Positions 17,551 to 30,190 of a stretch of DNA of 59,329 bases are shown here, one piece after another. This stretch comes from Erysipelatoclostridium sp. An173 (lineage in GTDB: Bacteria; Bacillota_I; Bacilli_A; Erysipelotrichales; Coprobacillaceae): contig NZ_NFKR01000017.1 of the NCBI RefSeq assembly GCF_002160495.1, forward strand, positions 1 to 59,329, written 5' to 3'. Numbering within the stretch: position 1 is the stretch's first letter; every line of letters starts with the position of its first letter. The position numbers and the translations under genes were made by a program. Below the pieces are notes generated by a model. It searched no databases and was not told the origin of the DNA. It saw only the letters and a list, made by a program, of their open reading frames with translations.

Positions 17551-19663
17551 AAAAAGCAGGATAACTATCACCTTTATAATAATAATATTGATAATTGTGC
17601 TTTAAGTAATCATCAACAGCCGCTTTGCCACGATCTGGATAATTAGTTATAATTCCACTAACGCCCATATCTAAATATTGGCGCATTTTATCACTTGTAT
17701 CAACGGTCCAGACATAAACTGGTACCCAGTTATTATTAGCTTTTTCAATAAAACTTAATGTAGCTCGATTTTCTTCAATAGCTAGAAAGTCAATATCCAT
17801 ATTCCATAATGATTCATCTAAATCCCCAGCACTACCATAAATACAATAACCAATCCACCATTCAGGATGCTCTTGTTGTAAATAAGTAACCGCATCGTAA
17901 TCTAATGACATAAAAATTGAACGATCTTCAAAATTATTTTTTTCAACTACTTTAATTATTTCTTTTGCAAGTTTTTGACTATCACTATTTTCAGTCTTTA
18001 ACTCAATTAACAAATCAACATCAATATCATTCTTTTTCATCTTCTTGATCAATCCATCAAGAGTTGGTATTTTATCTTGATAATTGCCTTGATATACCGT
18101 TAATTTTGTTAATTCTTTAGCTGTTGAATTACTAACTTTTTTTCTTTCATTAGCTAATCTAGATAAATCATTATCATGAATCACTACCGGTATACCATCA
18201 CTTGAAAGCTGAACATCAATTTCTGCATAATTAGCATTATGGTCACTAGCGCCTTTTACAGCACTATAAGTATTTTCAACACCATAGTGACTTCCTCGAT
18301 GCCCAATGACCCAAGGATGATGAACCATCGTTGATGGTTCTAAATAAGCGCCAACTAATAAAACAGATAAACTTACTAAAGTAAATGTTACTATTTTAGG
18401 ATGTTTATTATATATTTTAGAACGGTTCAAAACGTTTCTAATCATCTGATAAGGCCAAAATAATATAGAATTACTTTTTGAAGCTTTAGTTTTATTATTT
18501 TTTTGTTCATAGCGATTAATGATACTGGCTACAAAATACATAACAATAACTACAATTAAAATAGTACATAATATGTATATCGAATTGGGAGAAATATAAG
18601 TAATTATTAATACTAATGCCGCCCAGAATATTAAATTGATGATCCCCCAATGTTTTTGATAAAACTCATTTTTAAAAATATTTTTATCTAAAAACTGATA
18701 AATAATATTACCTTGGATCTTAGCTTCAAGTACGGTTTCATCAAAAGCCTGATTAAAATCTGTATCAATAGCCACTTTGACAATTTCTTCATTTTGCTTA
18801 CTAACTATCTTTAAGACTATTTGATAGAAGATAACTATTAATGCTACAATAATTAAACTATAAATTAAATATTGAATTAAATAGTTTCTAAATAATGATG
18901 AAGTAATTAAATTCTTCAAGAAATAGCGATTAAAATCAGCATTTTTTATTAATGCATTAGGTAATTGCTGTTTTAAAAGCATTTCCATTATAATCCAGCC
19001 TACAATCAAAGTTATTAATGTTATTCGTTGTTTTAACTGTAATGAACGATGAATTTTTAAGTTATCTTTAAATGCTTTGATAAAACTTTCTTTTTTTAAA
19101 ACCATCATTACTGGTACAAAGAATAACAAAAGATAAATTCCATAATATAATAAATAAATTAAAACAATTAAAATATTACCTACCAATGTTAATTTCAATT
19201 CCCCAAATATAAAATTAGGAATTTTAAATGAAGGGAATAAAGAATTAATATATCCTAAATGAACTAGTGGTAATAGTAATATAAAATATAATCCAGCTAA
19301 TAAAGTACTAGGATATTTTAAACATTTTAGATTTAGTATTGAGGTTTTTAAGACATCATAAATTCGAAAATCTATTCCTTGTGATTTTAAAGTTATCATA
19401 TTAATAATGACACTGTATTCATAAATAATGGTCATTAAAGCTCCTAGCATTACTAATAATATTATTAATATTCCTTCAATAGTTAAAAAATCAAAAACGA
19501 TATATTGATTGAAGGCTCCACCTAAGGAACGATCATTTAAATACATTTGAATGATTTTATTGAAAAATGGCGATATTATTAAAATTATTCCAATTTTATA
19601 AAATATTTCAAATTTTAAGATTTTGAAAAAAAGATATTGATAATTTTTTATTTTTTCAAACAT
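17549..19663 (-). CDS. Membrane-anchored glycerophosphodiester phosphodiesterase
   Basis: A 704-residue two-part protein. Residues 1-450 hold about ten membrane segments like the GDPD membrane domain (PF10110) of Gram-positive bacteria. Residues about 455-700 are a GDPD catalytic barrel: VIGHRGSHYGVENTYSA with the first catalytic His, AEIDVQLSSDGIPVVIHD with the metal-binding Glu/Asp and second His, and later LLIELK. It cleaves glycerophosphodiesters, perhaps from lipids or lipoteichoic acid, outside the membrane. Single gene with its own terminator. Confidence 0.88.
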   Translation of the reverse strand: MFEKIKNYQYLFFKILKFEIFYKIGIILIISPFFNKIIQMYLNDRSLGGAFNQYIVFDFLTIEGILIILLVMLGALMTIIYEYSVIINMITLKSQGIDFRIYDVLKTSILNLKCLKYPSTLLAGLYFILLLPLVHLGYINSLFPSFKIPNFIFGELKLTLVGNILIVLIYLLYYGIYLLLFFVPVMMVLKKESFIKAFKDNLKIHRSLQLKQRITLITLIVGWIIMEMLLKQQLPNALIKNADFNRYFLKNLITSSLFRNYLIQYLIYSLIIVALIVIFYQIVLKIVSKQNEEIVKVAIDTDFNQAFDETVLEAKIQGNIIYQFLDKNIFKNEFYQKHWGIINLIFWAALVLIITYISPNSIYILCTILIVVIVMYFVASIINRYEQKNNKTKASKSNSILFWPYQMIRNVLNRSKIYNKHPKIVTFTLVSLSVLLVGAYLEPSTMVHHPWVIGHRGSHYGVENTYSAVKGASDHNANYAEIDVQLSSDGIPVVIHDNDLSRLANERKKVSNSTAKELTKLTVYQGNYQDKIPTLDGLIKKMKKNDIDVDLLIELKTENSDSQKLAKEIIKVVEKNNFEDRSIFMSLDYDAVTYLQQEHPEWWIGYCIYGSAGDLDESLWNMDIDFLAIEENRATLSFIEKANNNWVPVYVWTVDTSDKMRQYLDMGVSGIITNYPDRGKAAVDDYLKHNYQYYYYKGDSYPAF

Positions 19664-19744
19664 TATATCGCCTCCACAAATGTTATTCTAACATTTATAG
19701 CGTACTTTTTTAATTAATATTACTTAAAAATATATTAAGAAAAT

Positions 19745-19778
19745 CTAAAAAGCAACTTATTTTTATTTTAAGTTGCTT
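19745..19778 (-). terminator. Terminator of the first GH1 gene
   Basis: AAGCAACTTA (19750-19759) pairs with TAAGTTGCTT (19769-19778); five U follow on the minus transcript. Confidence 0.85.
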
Positions 19779-19785
19779 AATATAA

Positions 19786-21417
<1,632 letters not shown>

Positions 21418-21430
21418 TTATCTATATTAT

Positions 21431-21461
21431 AAAAAAAAGTAACGGACTTAACCATTACTTT
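21431..21461 (-). terminator. Terminator of the GNAT-KptA gene
   Basis: AAAGTAACGG (21437-21446) pairs with CCATTACTTT (21452-21461) with one wobble pair; eight U follow on the minus transcript. Confidence 0.85.
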
Positions 21462-22489
21462 TGTTTAATAATTTCTTTTACATATTTAAAATCAATGTCA
21501 TCACATAACCACACACCGTTTTTTGAACAATAAAACTTATAGCCATCTTTTTGCATTGCAAGAGTATCAATAACTAAAACTACCGGTATTCCATGGCGAC
21601 TACCTACTTTAAATGCTGTTTCAACATCTTTAGATAGATGAACATATAAGCGACGCATCTTCTTGATACCAGTTGCCTTAATTTCACATAAATTTTTCAT
21701 TGCCGTTCCATGATACAATAAATCAGGGGGAACTTTTTCATCCAATTCAACATCTACTGCAATAGAATGTCCTTGAGCAGCCCGAATTTTAGTTTGATCT
21801 TCGTTATAATGAAAACGTTGTTTATTATTCGTAGCTACAATTTCCTGCAATATTTCATGATTGATGAAATATCCCTTTTCTCTAATACCAAGCAATAATT
21901 CTTCAACATCTGCCCAGCCATGTCCATCTAATTTGATTCCAATTACTTCCGGTTTATGTCTTAAAATCAAACTAATAAAACGCCCTAACTGATTAATATC
22001 AATTTTACCAAATTCTAAACGCATATCATACCAGATAGCGCCACCATGAACTGATTGTGAAATACCACAGTTTTTAAAACCAAATTTTTCATAATAATGA
22101 ATTAATTTATCTTTACACGTCAAAATACAGCCCTTACGACCTTCTTGACGGGCTTGTTCTACTATTTTATCTATTAGTTTAGCTGCCAATCCTTGTCTTC
22201 GATATTCGGGTAAAACATTAAGACCAAAAATTGCTTGCCACATTCCATTTTCATCATGTAATGAAGCATCGCTAAACATTATATCGCTAATGGTACTGTT
22301 ATTAGTAACCATACCATTTATAAAACCTATTAACTGATCATCATTTTCTAATAACCAAAAATGATCAGGATATACTTGCAAACGTTTTTCAAAATCGGCT
22401 TTTGTGGCTGCTTCAGCAACTGGAAAACAAGCTGCTTCTACCGCTGTGATAGGATCTAAATCTTTCATTGACGCATGACGAATTTTCAT
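21455..22489 (-). CDS. GNAT acetyltransferase fused to RNA 2'-phosphotransferase (KptA/Tpt1)
   Basis: One 344-residue chain with two enzymes. Residues 1-155 are a GNAT fold with the acetyl-CoA loop YRRQGLAAKLID and the late motif LIHYYEKFGF. Residues 160-340 are KptA/Tpt1: LGRFISLILRHKPE, DGHGWADV, KIRAAQGHSIAVD (near 232), LLYHGTAMKNL and RLYVHLSKD. Tpt1 removes an internal 2'-phosphate from RNA using NAD+, making ADP-ribose 1'',2''-cyclic phosphate. Bacteria lack the tRNA splicing that leaves such a mark, so its bacterial role is unsettled. Both halves keep the signature residues I know. Single gene, GGAGG before the ATG. Confidence 0.88.
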   Translation of the reverse strand: MKIRHASMKDLDPITAVEAACFPVAEAATKADFEKRLQVYPDHFWLLENDDQLIGFINGMVTNNSTISDIMFSDASLHDENGMWQAIFGLNVLPEYRRQGLAAKLIDKIVEQARQEGRKGCILTCKDKLIHYYEKFGFKNCGISQSVHGGAIWYDMRLEFGKIDINQLGRFISLILRHKPEVIGIKLDGHGWADVEELLLGIREKGYFINHEILQEIVATNNKQRFHYNEDQTKIRAAQGHSIAVDVELDEKVPPDLLYHGTAMKNLCEIKATGIKKMRRLYVHLSKDVETAFKVGSRHGIPVVLVIDTLAMQKDGYKFYCSKNGVWLCDDIDFKYVKEIIKQK

Positions 22490-22594
22490 CTTGCTAAGCC
22501 TCCTTATCCGTTCTAGTATACCATTTATTAATAAAATAATAAAGCTAATTTATTATTATTACCAAATCATAACCAATTAAATATTAGTTTTTAA

Positions 22595-22642
22595 ATAAAA
22601 AAATTCTTTTAATCGTGGTTTAAAACCTATGATTAAAAGAAT
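22595..22642 (-). terminator. Terminator of the ArsR-nitroreductase operon
   Basis: ATTCTTTTAATC (22603-22614) is a perfect 12-bp partner of GATTAAAAGAAT (22631-22642), with seven U after it on the minus strand. Confidence 0.9.
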
Positions 22643-22651
22643 CTTAATATC

Positions 22652-23323
22652 TTATTTTTTTATCCAATTAAAATTTTCTTTACTAGCACCGATTTCAAAG
22701 TGATATTTAACAATTCCTAAATCAACCTTAGTATAAAATCCTGTTCCTTTTTTTATTGCAACTTGATTGTCGTGACGAGAAAAAACAAATTTTTGTTGAT
22801 TCATTGCTGTTGGAGCCAATAATGCTGCTTTAACACCATTTATAAACCATTCTGGTTGATTTTGCATTGTATCAACTACCTGATCTGTTGATTTAATGCG
22901 GTGTTCTACTCCTTGATTAGTACCATAACCAATAGCAATTACTAAAACTAGTTTTTCATTAGTTCCAATTTTAAAAGCAGTTTTAATCTTTTTATAAGTC
23001 ATAGCTACCCAACAGGTATTTAAACCTAATTGTTGCGCTTTTAAAACAATCTTTTCACCATAATAACCACATTTTTCATCTAAATCAGGTCCTTTTTTAC
23101 CAATTAAAGCAATATAATTTTTAACATTTTTAAATTTTCCATAATGAGCCATCATGCTATCAAAAGCCTTTGGTTCATCACTAATTAACTGAATATTTAA
23201 GTCGCCTTCTTGATTGCATTCATCAATACATGATAACAATTCATCCTTTATCGCACTAGTAATTTTTTTATCTGTATAAACACGTACAGAATGACGTTTT
23301 TCCATCGCTTCTAATAAATTCAT
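22652..23323 (-). CDS. Nitroreductase-family flavoprotein
   Basis: A protein of 223 residues starting NLLEAMEKRHSVRVYTDKKI, the FMN-binding opening of the nitroreductase fold. It continues with GYYGEKIVLKAQQLGLNTCW and ends in a lysine-rich tail. It resembles the TM1586-type putative nitroreductases, which reduce unknown substrates with NAD(P)H. I start it at 23323, behind GGAGG and four bases after the ArsR stop; a longer frame to 23377 has no such site. Cotranscribed with the ArsR gene. Confidence 0.85.
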   Translation of the reverse strand: MNLLEAMEKRHSVRVYTDKKITSAIKDELLSCIDECNQEGDLNIQLISDEPKAFDSMMAHYGKFKNVKNYIALIGKKGPDLDEKCGYYGEKIVLKAQQLGLNTCWVAMTYKKIKTAFKIGTNEKLVLVIAIGYGTNQGVEHRIKSTDQVVDTMQNQPEWFINGVKAALLAPTAMNQQKFVFSRHDNQVAIKKGTGFYTKVDLGIVKYHFEIGASKENFNWIKK

Positions 23324-23327
23324 TAAT

Positions 23328-23684
23328 TTATACCTCCGCATCTCTTTTAGGAAGCCGTTGCATAATATCTTTAGCATGGTTAAGCATTGTAATTAACTGA
23401 TCAAATAAATCAATATCACCATCAAAATAGTAATAATTTTTAGTAGCTTCCTGGCGGACTTTAACAACACCAGCTCTTTTTAAAATCTGAAGATGATGTG
23501 ATACAGTTGCTCTTGATAAATGGGTCTTTTTAGCAATATCACCAACTCGCATTCCTAAACAGTCCCCAGATTCCATCATCATCAAAATAATATGCTGGCG
23601 AATTTCATCGCCTAAAGCTAACAATAATTTTTGACTATTTTTAATTTCTAAAGATAATTGCTCTAATTCAGCTTCTAGATTCAT
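23328..23684 (-). CDS. ArsR-family transcriptional regulator
   Basis: 118 residues with a winged helix: LALGDEIRQHIILMMM, then the recognition helix THLSRATVSHHLQILKRAG and wing VKVRQEATKNYYYFDGD. ArsR proteins repress their own operon and let go on metal or redox signals. No obvious pair of metal-binding cysteines is seen; only one Cys (near residue 39) is present. It controls the nitroreductase that follows. AAAGGAG lies before the ATG and a palindrome overlaps the promoter. Confidence 0.85.
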   Translation of the reverse strand: MNLEAELEQLSLEIKNSQKLLLALGDEIRQHIILMMMESGDCLGMRVGDIAKKTHLSRATVSHHLQILKRAGVVKVRQEATKNYYYFDGDIDLFDQLITMLNHAKDIMQRLPKRDAEV

Positions 23685-23707
23685 AATAAGCTCCTTTTAT
23701 CAAAGTA

Positions 23708-23720
23708 TTATATCATATAA
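23708..23720 (-). promoter_or_regulatory. Candidate ArsR operator
   Basis: TTATAT-C-ATATAA is a perfect palindrome about 25 bases before the ArsR start. On the minus strand it overlaps a TATAAT -10 element (plus strand 23707-23712). Binding there would block the promoter. AT-rich palindromes are common in this genome, so this is only suggestive. Confidence 0.4.
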
Positions 23721-23780
23721 CATCCTAAAAAATTGCTTCGTCAAAGAAATTACGACCATACAATATTTATACACGATTAA

Positions 23781-24506
23781 TTATCTAATTCCAACTTTTT
23801 CAATTTCTTTAATTAAAGTCTCTAATATATACACAACTGGTACTTGACTTGCAGAAGAATAAAAATAACTATCTTTACTAGAAGGAATATAATAACAAAT
23901 GTTTTCATCAGCAAGTTTTGCGGCAGTAGTATTAACACTATTACTTATAACAATAACTTTAGCTCCAGTTTCTTTAATAAACATAATTTGATTATTTGTT
24001 TCCTTGGTTTCTCCACTAACTGTCAAAATAACAACACAAGTATCAGGATCATATACATTAAAACGATGTGAAAAATCATCAACATAAAAACTTTTAAATC
24101 CACGACGATTAAATAAGTAAGCACCGTATTCAGCAATTGCTCCTGATAAACCAATCCCAAAAAATAATATTTCACTACTTTTAGCCATCATCCCAGCAGC
24201 TCGCTGGAGCAAGGCTTTAGATTCTTGATTATCGATTTTCTTAAAAAAATCAATTAAATATTCACTATCACTTTCCTGACGGCGAACTTCTTTTTCCTGG
24301 TTATAACGCATTTGAACCTTAAATTGCGTAAAGCCTTCAAAACCTAATTTTTTACATACTCTTGTAATCATCGAGGAAGAAACATGTAATGTTTTGGCAA
24401 TATCGCTTAATTTAGCTTTTACCACAACATCACTATGATTGATTAAATAAAGATAGATTTCATATTCTAAATCATTTAGTTGTTTTATTTGTTCAATTGT
24501 TATCAC
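23781..24506 (-). CDS. RpiR/MurR-family regulator with SIS domain
   Basis: 241 residues: an N-terminal helix-turn-helix (LSDIAKTLHVSSSMITRVCK, near residue 35) and a C-terminal SIS domain (LFFGIGLSGAIAEYGAYLFNRRG and VILTVSGETKETN) that binds sugar phosphates. It lies just downstream of the EIIC-GH1-RDD operon on the same strand, so it probably controls that operon. GTG start behind GAAGG. A second RpiR gene lies on the other side of the same operon. Confidence 0.85.
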   Translation of the reverse strand: MITIEQIKQLNDLEYEIYLYLINHSDVVVKAKLSDIAKTLHVSSSMITRVCKKLGFEGFTQFKVQMRYNQEKEVRRQESDSEYLIDFFKKIDNQESKALLQRAAGMMAKSSEILFFGIGLSGAIAEYGAYLFNRRGFKSFYVDDFSHRFNVYDPDTCVVILTVSGETKETNNQIMFIKETGAKVIVISNSVNTTAAKLADENICYYIPSSKDSYFYSSASQVPVVYILETLIKEIEKVGIR

Positions 24507-24650
24507 GACTTTTCCTTCTTTCTAAATAATTATTTTTAAAATATCTTAACAAATCAATATTATAAATAAGCTTTTAATATCAATAAAACATTTACATTAC
24601 TGTTATTATTTTAATTAAAATAATAACTATTATATTATTATAAACAAAGA

Positions 24651-24671
24651 GGTTAATCAATATGATTAACC
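24651..24671. repeat. Perfect hairpin GGTTAATC/GATTAACC
   Basis: An 8-bp inverted repeat with a 5-base loop lies between the RDD terminator and the RpiR gene. It has no T-run, so it may be an operator or a second processing hairpin. Confidence 0.4.
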
Positions 24672-24678
24672 AACAAAA

Positions 24679-24704
24679 AATGGATAAATCTATGTTTATC
24701 CATT
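24679..24704 (-). terminator. Terminator of the EIIC-GH1-RDD operon
   Basis: AATGGATAAA (24679-24688) pairs with TTTATCCATT (24695-24704); six U follow on the minus transcript. It contains the RDD stop codon. Confidence 0.85.
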
Positions 24705-25343
24705 GGCAAGTTTAAGATTTTTTCTCATTTTTTTCTTCATTCTACGAACGGCTACAGTATATTGGTTTGAATCAAGATAGACTACTTTAGTATTAGTTAC
24801 TAAATCATGTAAGGCCCGTTTTGATTTTAAAAATAAAACTAACAGCGCTGAAATCAAACTAATGACTAAGCCAATATAAGCATAAAGACCACTAAAATTA
24901 AAGTTAGTAGCTGCATTTATAATCTGATGTAACATATTACTACAGCTATAAATACTTCCTTCAACCAAAATAATCATTACTAATTGTCTAATAATAATTT
25001 GTTTTGTACTAGCTTCTTGATAGTCATTACTAACAATTTTAAGCTTCAACAATCTCTTACCAACTGTCTGTCCTTTAAAAACAACCCAAGGTACTCCTAC
25101 ATAATATATAATAGCTACTAGAAAAGATAAACTACCAGCTATAAAATTATATGGATAGTCGAAAATAGCGATATTTTGCGGTATACTGGTAGCATCTTCA
25201 TGTAACATCATATAAATGATGATAATTGGTAATGAGGCAACAACGCCACCTAAATACCAGTCAATTGCATAAGCAAGAAATCTTCTAATATGACTTAATT
25301 CATTTTTTTCTTCTTTATTCCTTAGTTCTAATATTTTTTTCAT
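24696..25343 (-). CDS. RDD-family membrane protein
   Basis: A 215-residue protein with about five membrane segments. RRFLAYAIDWYLGG (near residue 20) is the Arg-Asp-containing first helix, and FKGQTVGKRLLKLKIVSND the conserved G-K-R-L-x-x-L loop of the RDD family. Members are poorly understood; some affect ion or solute transport. It follows the GH1 gene by 21 bases and ends before the operon terminator, so it belongs to the beta-glucoside operon. GAGGTAGG precedes the ATG. Confidence 0.82.
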   Translation of the reverse strand: MKKILELRNKEEKNELSHIRRFLAYAIDWYLGGVVASLPIIIIYMMLHEDATSIPQNIAIFDYPYNFIAGSLSFLVAIIYYVGVPWVVFKGQTVGKRLLKLKIVSNDYQEASTKQIIIRQLVMIILVEGSIYSCSNMLHQIINAATNFNFSGLYAYIGLVISLISALLVLFLKSKRALHDLVTNTKVVYLDSNQYTVAVRRMKKKMRKNLKLANG

Positions 25344-25364
25344 AGCCTACCTCGAATCTTTTAA

Positions 25365-28116
<2,752 letters not shown>

Positions 28117-28157
28117 AATTTTTTCCTCCCATAATTAGTTTAGCTAAACGTTTAATT

Positions 28158-28173
28158 TGTAAGCGCTATTTTT
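28158..28173 (-). promoter_or_regulatory. cre (CcpA site) upstream of EIIC-GH1
   Basis: TTGTAAGCGCTATTTT fits the cre consensus WTGNAANCGNWNNCWW in all but one fixed position. It lies about 14 bases downstream of a TATAAT -10 element (28187-28192), so bound CcpA would block elongation. This predicts glucose repression of the operon. Confidence 0.65.
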
Positions 28174-28264
28174 ATCGACACTTAATATTATAAACAAAGG
28201 AAATTTAATATAAATACTTTTAAGCCAATTGGCAACTGTATTCATAACTTGATTTTAGTTACAT

Positions 28265-28302
28265 AAAAAAAACAATGTGTTTTATTTATGAAAACACATT
28301 GT
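28265..28302 (-). terminator. Terminator of the second RpiR gene
   Basis: ACAATGTGTTTT (28272-28283) is a perfect 12-bp partner of AAAACACATTGT (28291-28302), with eight U after it on minus. The stop codon of the gene is inside the hairpin. Confidence 0.9.
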
Positions 28303-28998
28303 TGTAAGATTTTCAATGATTGCAATAACTGGTATTTGCGTAGTCAAATCAAATATCTCTGTTCCTATTTTTTTAATATAATATGGAATAGTTAAATCCG
28401 ATAACTTAGCTAATGTACTGCTTTGAGAAGTTGTAATAGCAACAATTTTACAACTTCCTTGTTTACTAGAAGTAACCATATCAATTATTTCTGGTGTTTC
28501 ACCCGATACTGATAAAACAATTAACAAACTATTTTCACTTATTGCTGACATTTTCAAATATGGGTCATTGATAGCAATTGCAAATTTACCAGAACTAGTA
28601 AATCGTCTTGCTCCATAGTGACATACTGCTCCTGAATTACCTACTCCAAGAAAAATAATATTTTCACTATTACCAATTAAAGCCATAGCCTCATTAAATT
28701 TATCATGATAAAAATTGGAATCAAATTTTTTTAAACAATCAATAACTTCACTAAAATCATAATCACGTTCAAAATGCTTTTCATCTTGCATTGACATTTT
28801 ATAAGCATATTTAAAATCATTATAGCTATCATATCCCATCTTTTTAACGAATCTAAGAATTGTTGTTGTCGAAACCTGAGCAACGCTGGCTAACTCTCTA
28901 ATTGTAAGAAAGGGAATAATTAAACTATTATTCATAATATATTCAAACACTTGTAATTCAGTGTCATTTAAATCTTTAATTTGTTGTGCTTTAAACAT
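28282..28998 (-). CDS. RpiR/MurR-family regulator with SIS domain
   Basis: 238 residues: the helix-turn-helix is IRELASVAQVSTTTILRFVK (near residue 35), the SIS domain IIFLGVGNSGAVCHYGARRF and LLIVLSVSGETPE. It lies upstream of the EIIC-GH1-RDD operon on the same strand and has its own terminator, so it is a separate unit. With the RpiR gene at 23781 it flanks the operon. Which of the two is the regulator cannot be told. Confidence 0.82.
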   Translation of the reverse strand: MFKAQQIKDLNDTELQVFEYIMNNSLIIPFLTIRELASVAQVSTTTILRFVKKMGYDSYNDFKYAYKMSMQDEKHFERDYDFSEVIDCLKKFDSNFYHDKFNEAMALIGNSENIIFLGVGNSGAVCHYGARRFTSSGKFAIAINDPYLKMSAISENSLLIVLSVSGETPEIIDMVTSSKQGSCKIVAITTSQSSTLAKLSDLTIPYYIKKIGTEIFDLTTQIPVIAIIENLTTMCFHK

Positions 28999-29011
28999 TT
29001 ATTTTCATTCC

Positions 29012-30049
29012 TTAAGCTAATTTTTCAATATTTTCAATAGTAAACTTTTGCATATTTAAATCAATCAATTCATCTTCAGGAAAATACTTATCGACTAACT
29101 GATTATATTCTTCTAAAGTTAAAGGCCGTGTTTGTTCATCTTGTAAATCAAAATAATAAACTACCCCATCATTATCAACGTCATCTGCCAAGTTATAGCC
29201 ATAAGCTTCATCATAACAATAAGCTTCACCAAGCATCTCATATTTATTTTGATCATATTTATAAATAATATAAGGCCAGATCGTCATTCCTGCTGATTGA
29301 TTATGGCTAAATGGTGTTTTGGCATAGCCATTTTTATAAAATTCAGTGTCTGCTCCTAAAATCGGCAACATTTCAAATTCTTGACTTTCATCATCATATT
29401 TCCAGATTTCACTGTGCATTCCTGCCATTGAGGTCGTTGTATAATTAATAATAATTTCATCAACACCATCTTGATCAATATCACCAATTCCAAATTCATT
29501 TTCTTCAAACATTGCTTCATCAATGTCACCATTAATACCACCTTGTTCATCAATATAATCCTCAGGGTTATCATGAACAGCTTTTAAAAATTTAATATAT
29601 TGATCAATGGAAACCTGATTAGAAATCTCTTCTTCTTTATCTTCAATTATTTCACGTTCATCTTCATATACTACATCTTTAGCTTCTTCTAATAATTCAA
29701 CTGCTTTTTCTACTTGATCAGTTGTTACATAAACATCAGCTAATTCTACATAAGCATCTGCTTTTTTAGGTTCAATATCGATTGCTTCTAAATAAGTTTC
29801 CTCAGCTTGCTGGTATTCTTTTTCTTCAACATAGCGCTGAGCTTGATCCATTAATTCATTATACTGTTTTTCGGTATTAGATGATCCAAAAATAAAAATT
29901 GATCCAACAACAATTGCCACAACAACAATCACAGCAATTATCGCTATATATATTTTTTTATTTTTAGAACTAGGATCTAATTTTGCACCACAATTACTAC
30001 AAAATTGTGCCTGAGCCTTATTAACAGTCCCGCATTGTTTACACTTCAT
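29012..30049 (-). CDS. Zinc-ribbon / single-helix / TPR protein
   Basis: 345 residues in clear parts: a four-Cys ribbon (MKCKQCGTVNKAQAQFCSNC), one membrane helix (IYIAIIAVIVVVAIVVGSIF), two TPR-like helical repeats rich in Glu (about 60-145), then a C-terminal domain with DIDQDGVDEIIINY and DVDNDGVVYYFDL, which look like calcium-binding Asp loops. The ribbon should be inside the cell and the rest outside. Function unknown; similar ribbon-helix proteins are common in Firmicutes. Start at 30049 behind GGGGA; a longer frame begins at 30067. Confidence 0.7.
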   Translation of the reverse strand: MKCKQCGTVNKAQAQFCSNCGAKLDPSSKNKKIYIAIIAVIVVVAIVVGSIFIFGSSNTEKQYNELMDQAQRYVEEKEYQQAEETYLEAIDIEPKKADAYVELADVYVTTDQVEKAVELLEEAKDVVYEDEREIIEDKEEEISNQVSIDQYIKFLKAVHDNPEDYIDEQGGINGDIDEAMFEENEFGIGDIDQDGVDEIIINYTTTSMAGMHSEIWKYDDESQEFEMLPILGADTEFYKNGYAKTPFSHNQSAGMTIWPYIIYKYDQNKYEMLGEAYCYDEAYGYNLADDVDNDGVVYYFDLQDEQTRPLTLEEYNQLVDKYFPEDELIDLNMQKFTIENIEKLA

Positions 30050-30141
30050 AACTTTTCCCCATTTCACAAGATTTTATCAATCAAATTATATCACTATCAT
30101 TATTTTATAAAAATAGTTATTAAAATTTTTATTTAGTATCA

Positions 30142-30175
30142 TTTGCATTATTTGTATTATATGTTATAATACAAA
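30142..30175 (+). promoter_or_regulatory. Promoter with perfect operator palindrome for the GntR operon
   Basis: TTTGTATTATA (30151-30161), TGT, TATAATACAAA (30165-30175) is a perfect 11-bp inverted repeat. Its right arm contains the -10 element TATAAT, 17 bases after a TTTGCA -35 element (30142-30147). The operon it serves encodes a YtrA-type GntR regulator, so autorepression is likely. Confidence 0.7.
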
Positions 30176-30190
30176 CAGAGGTGATATACA

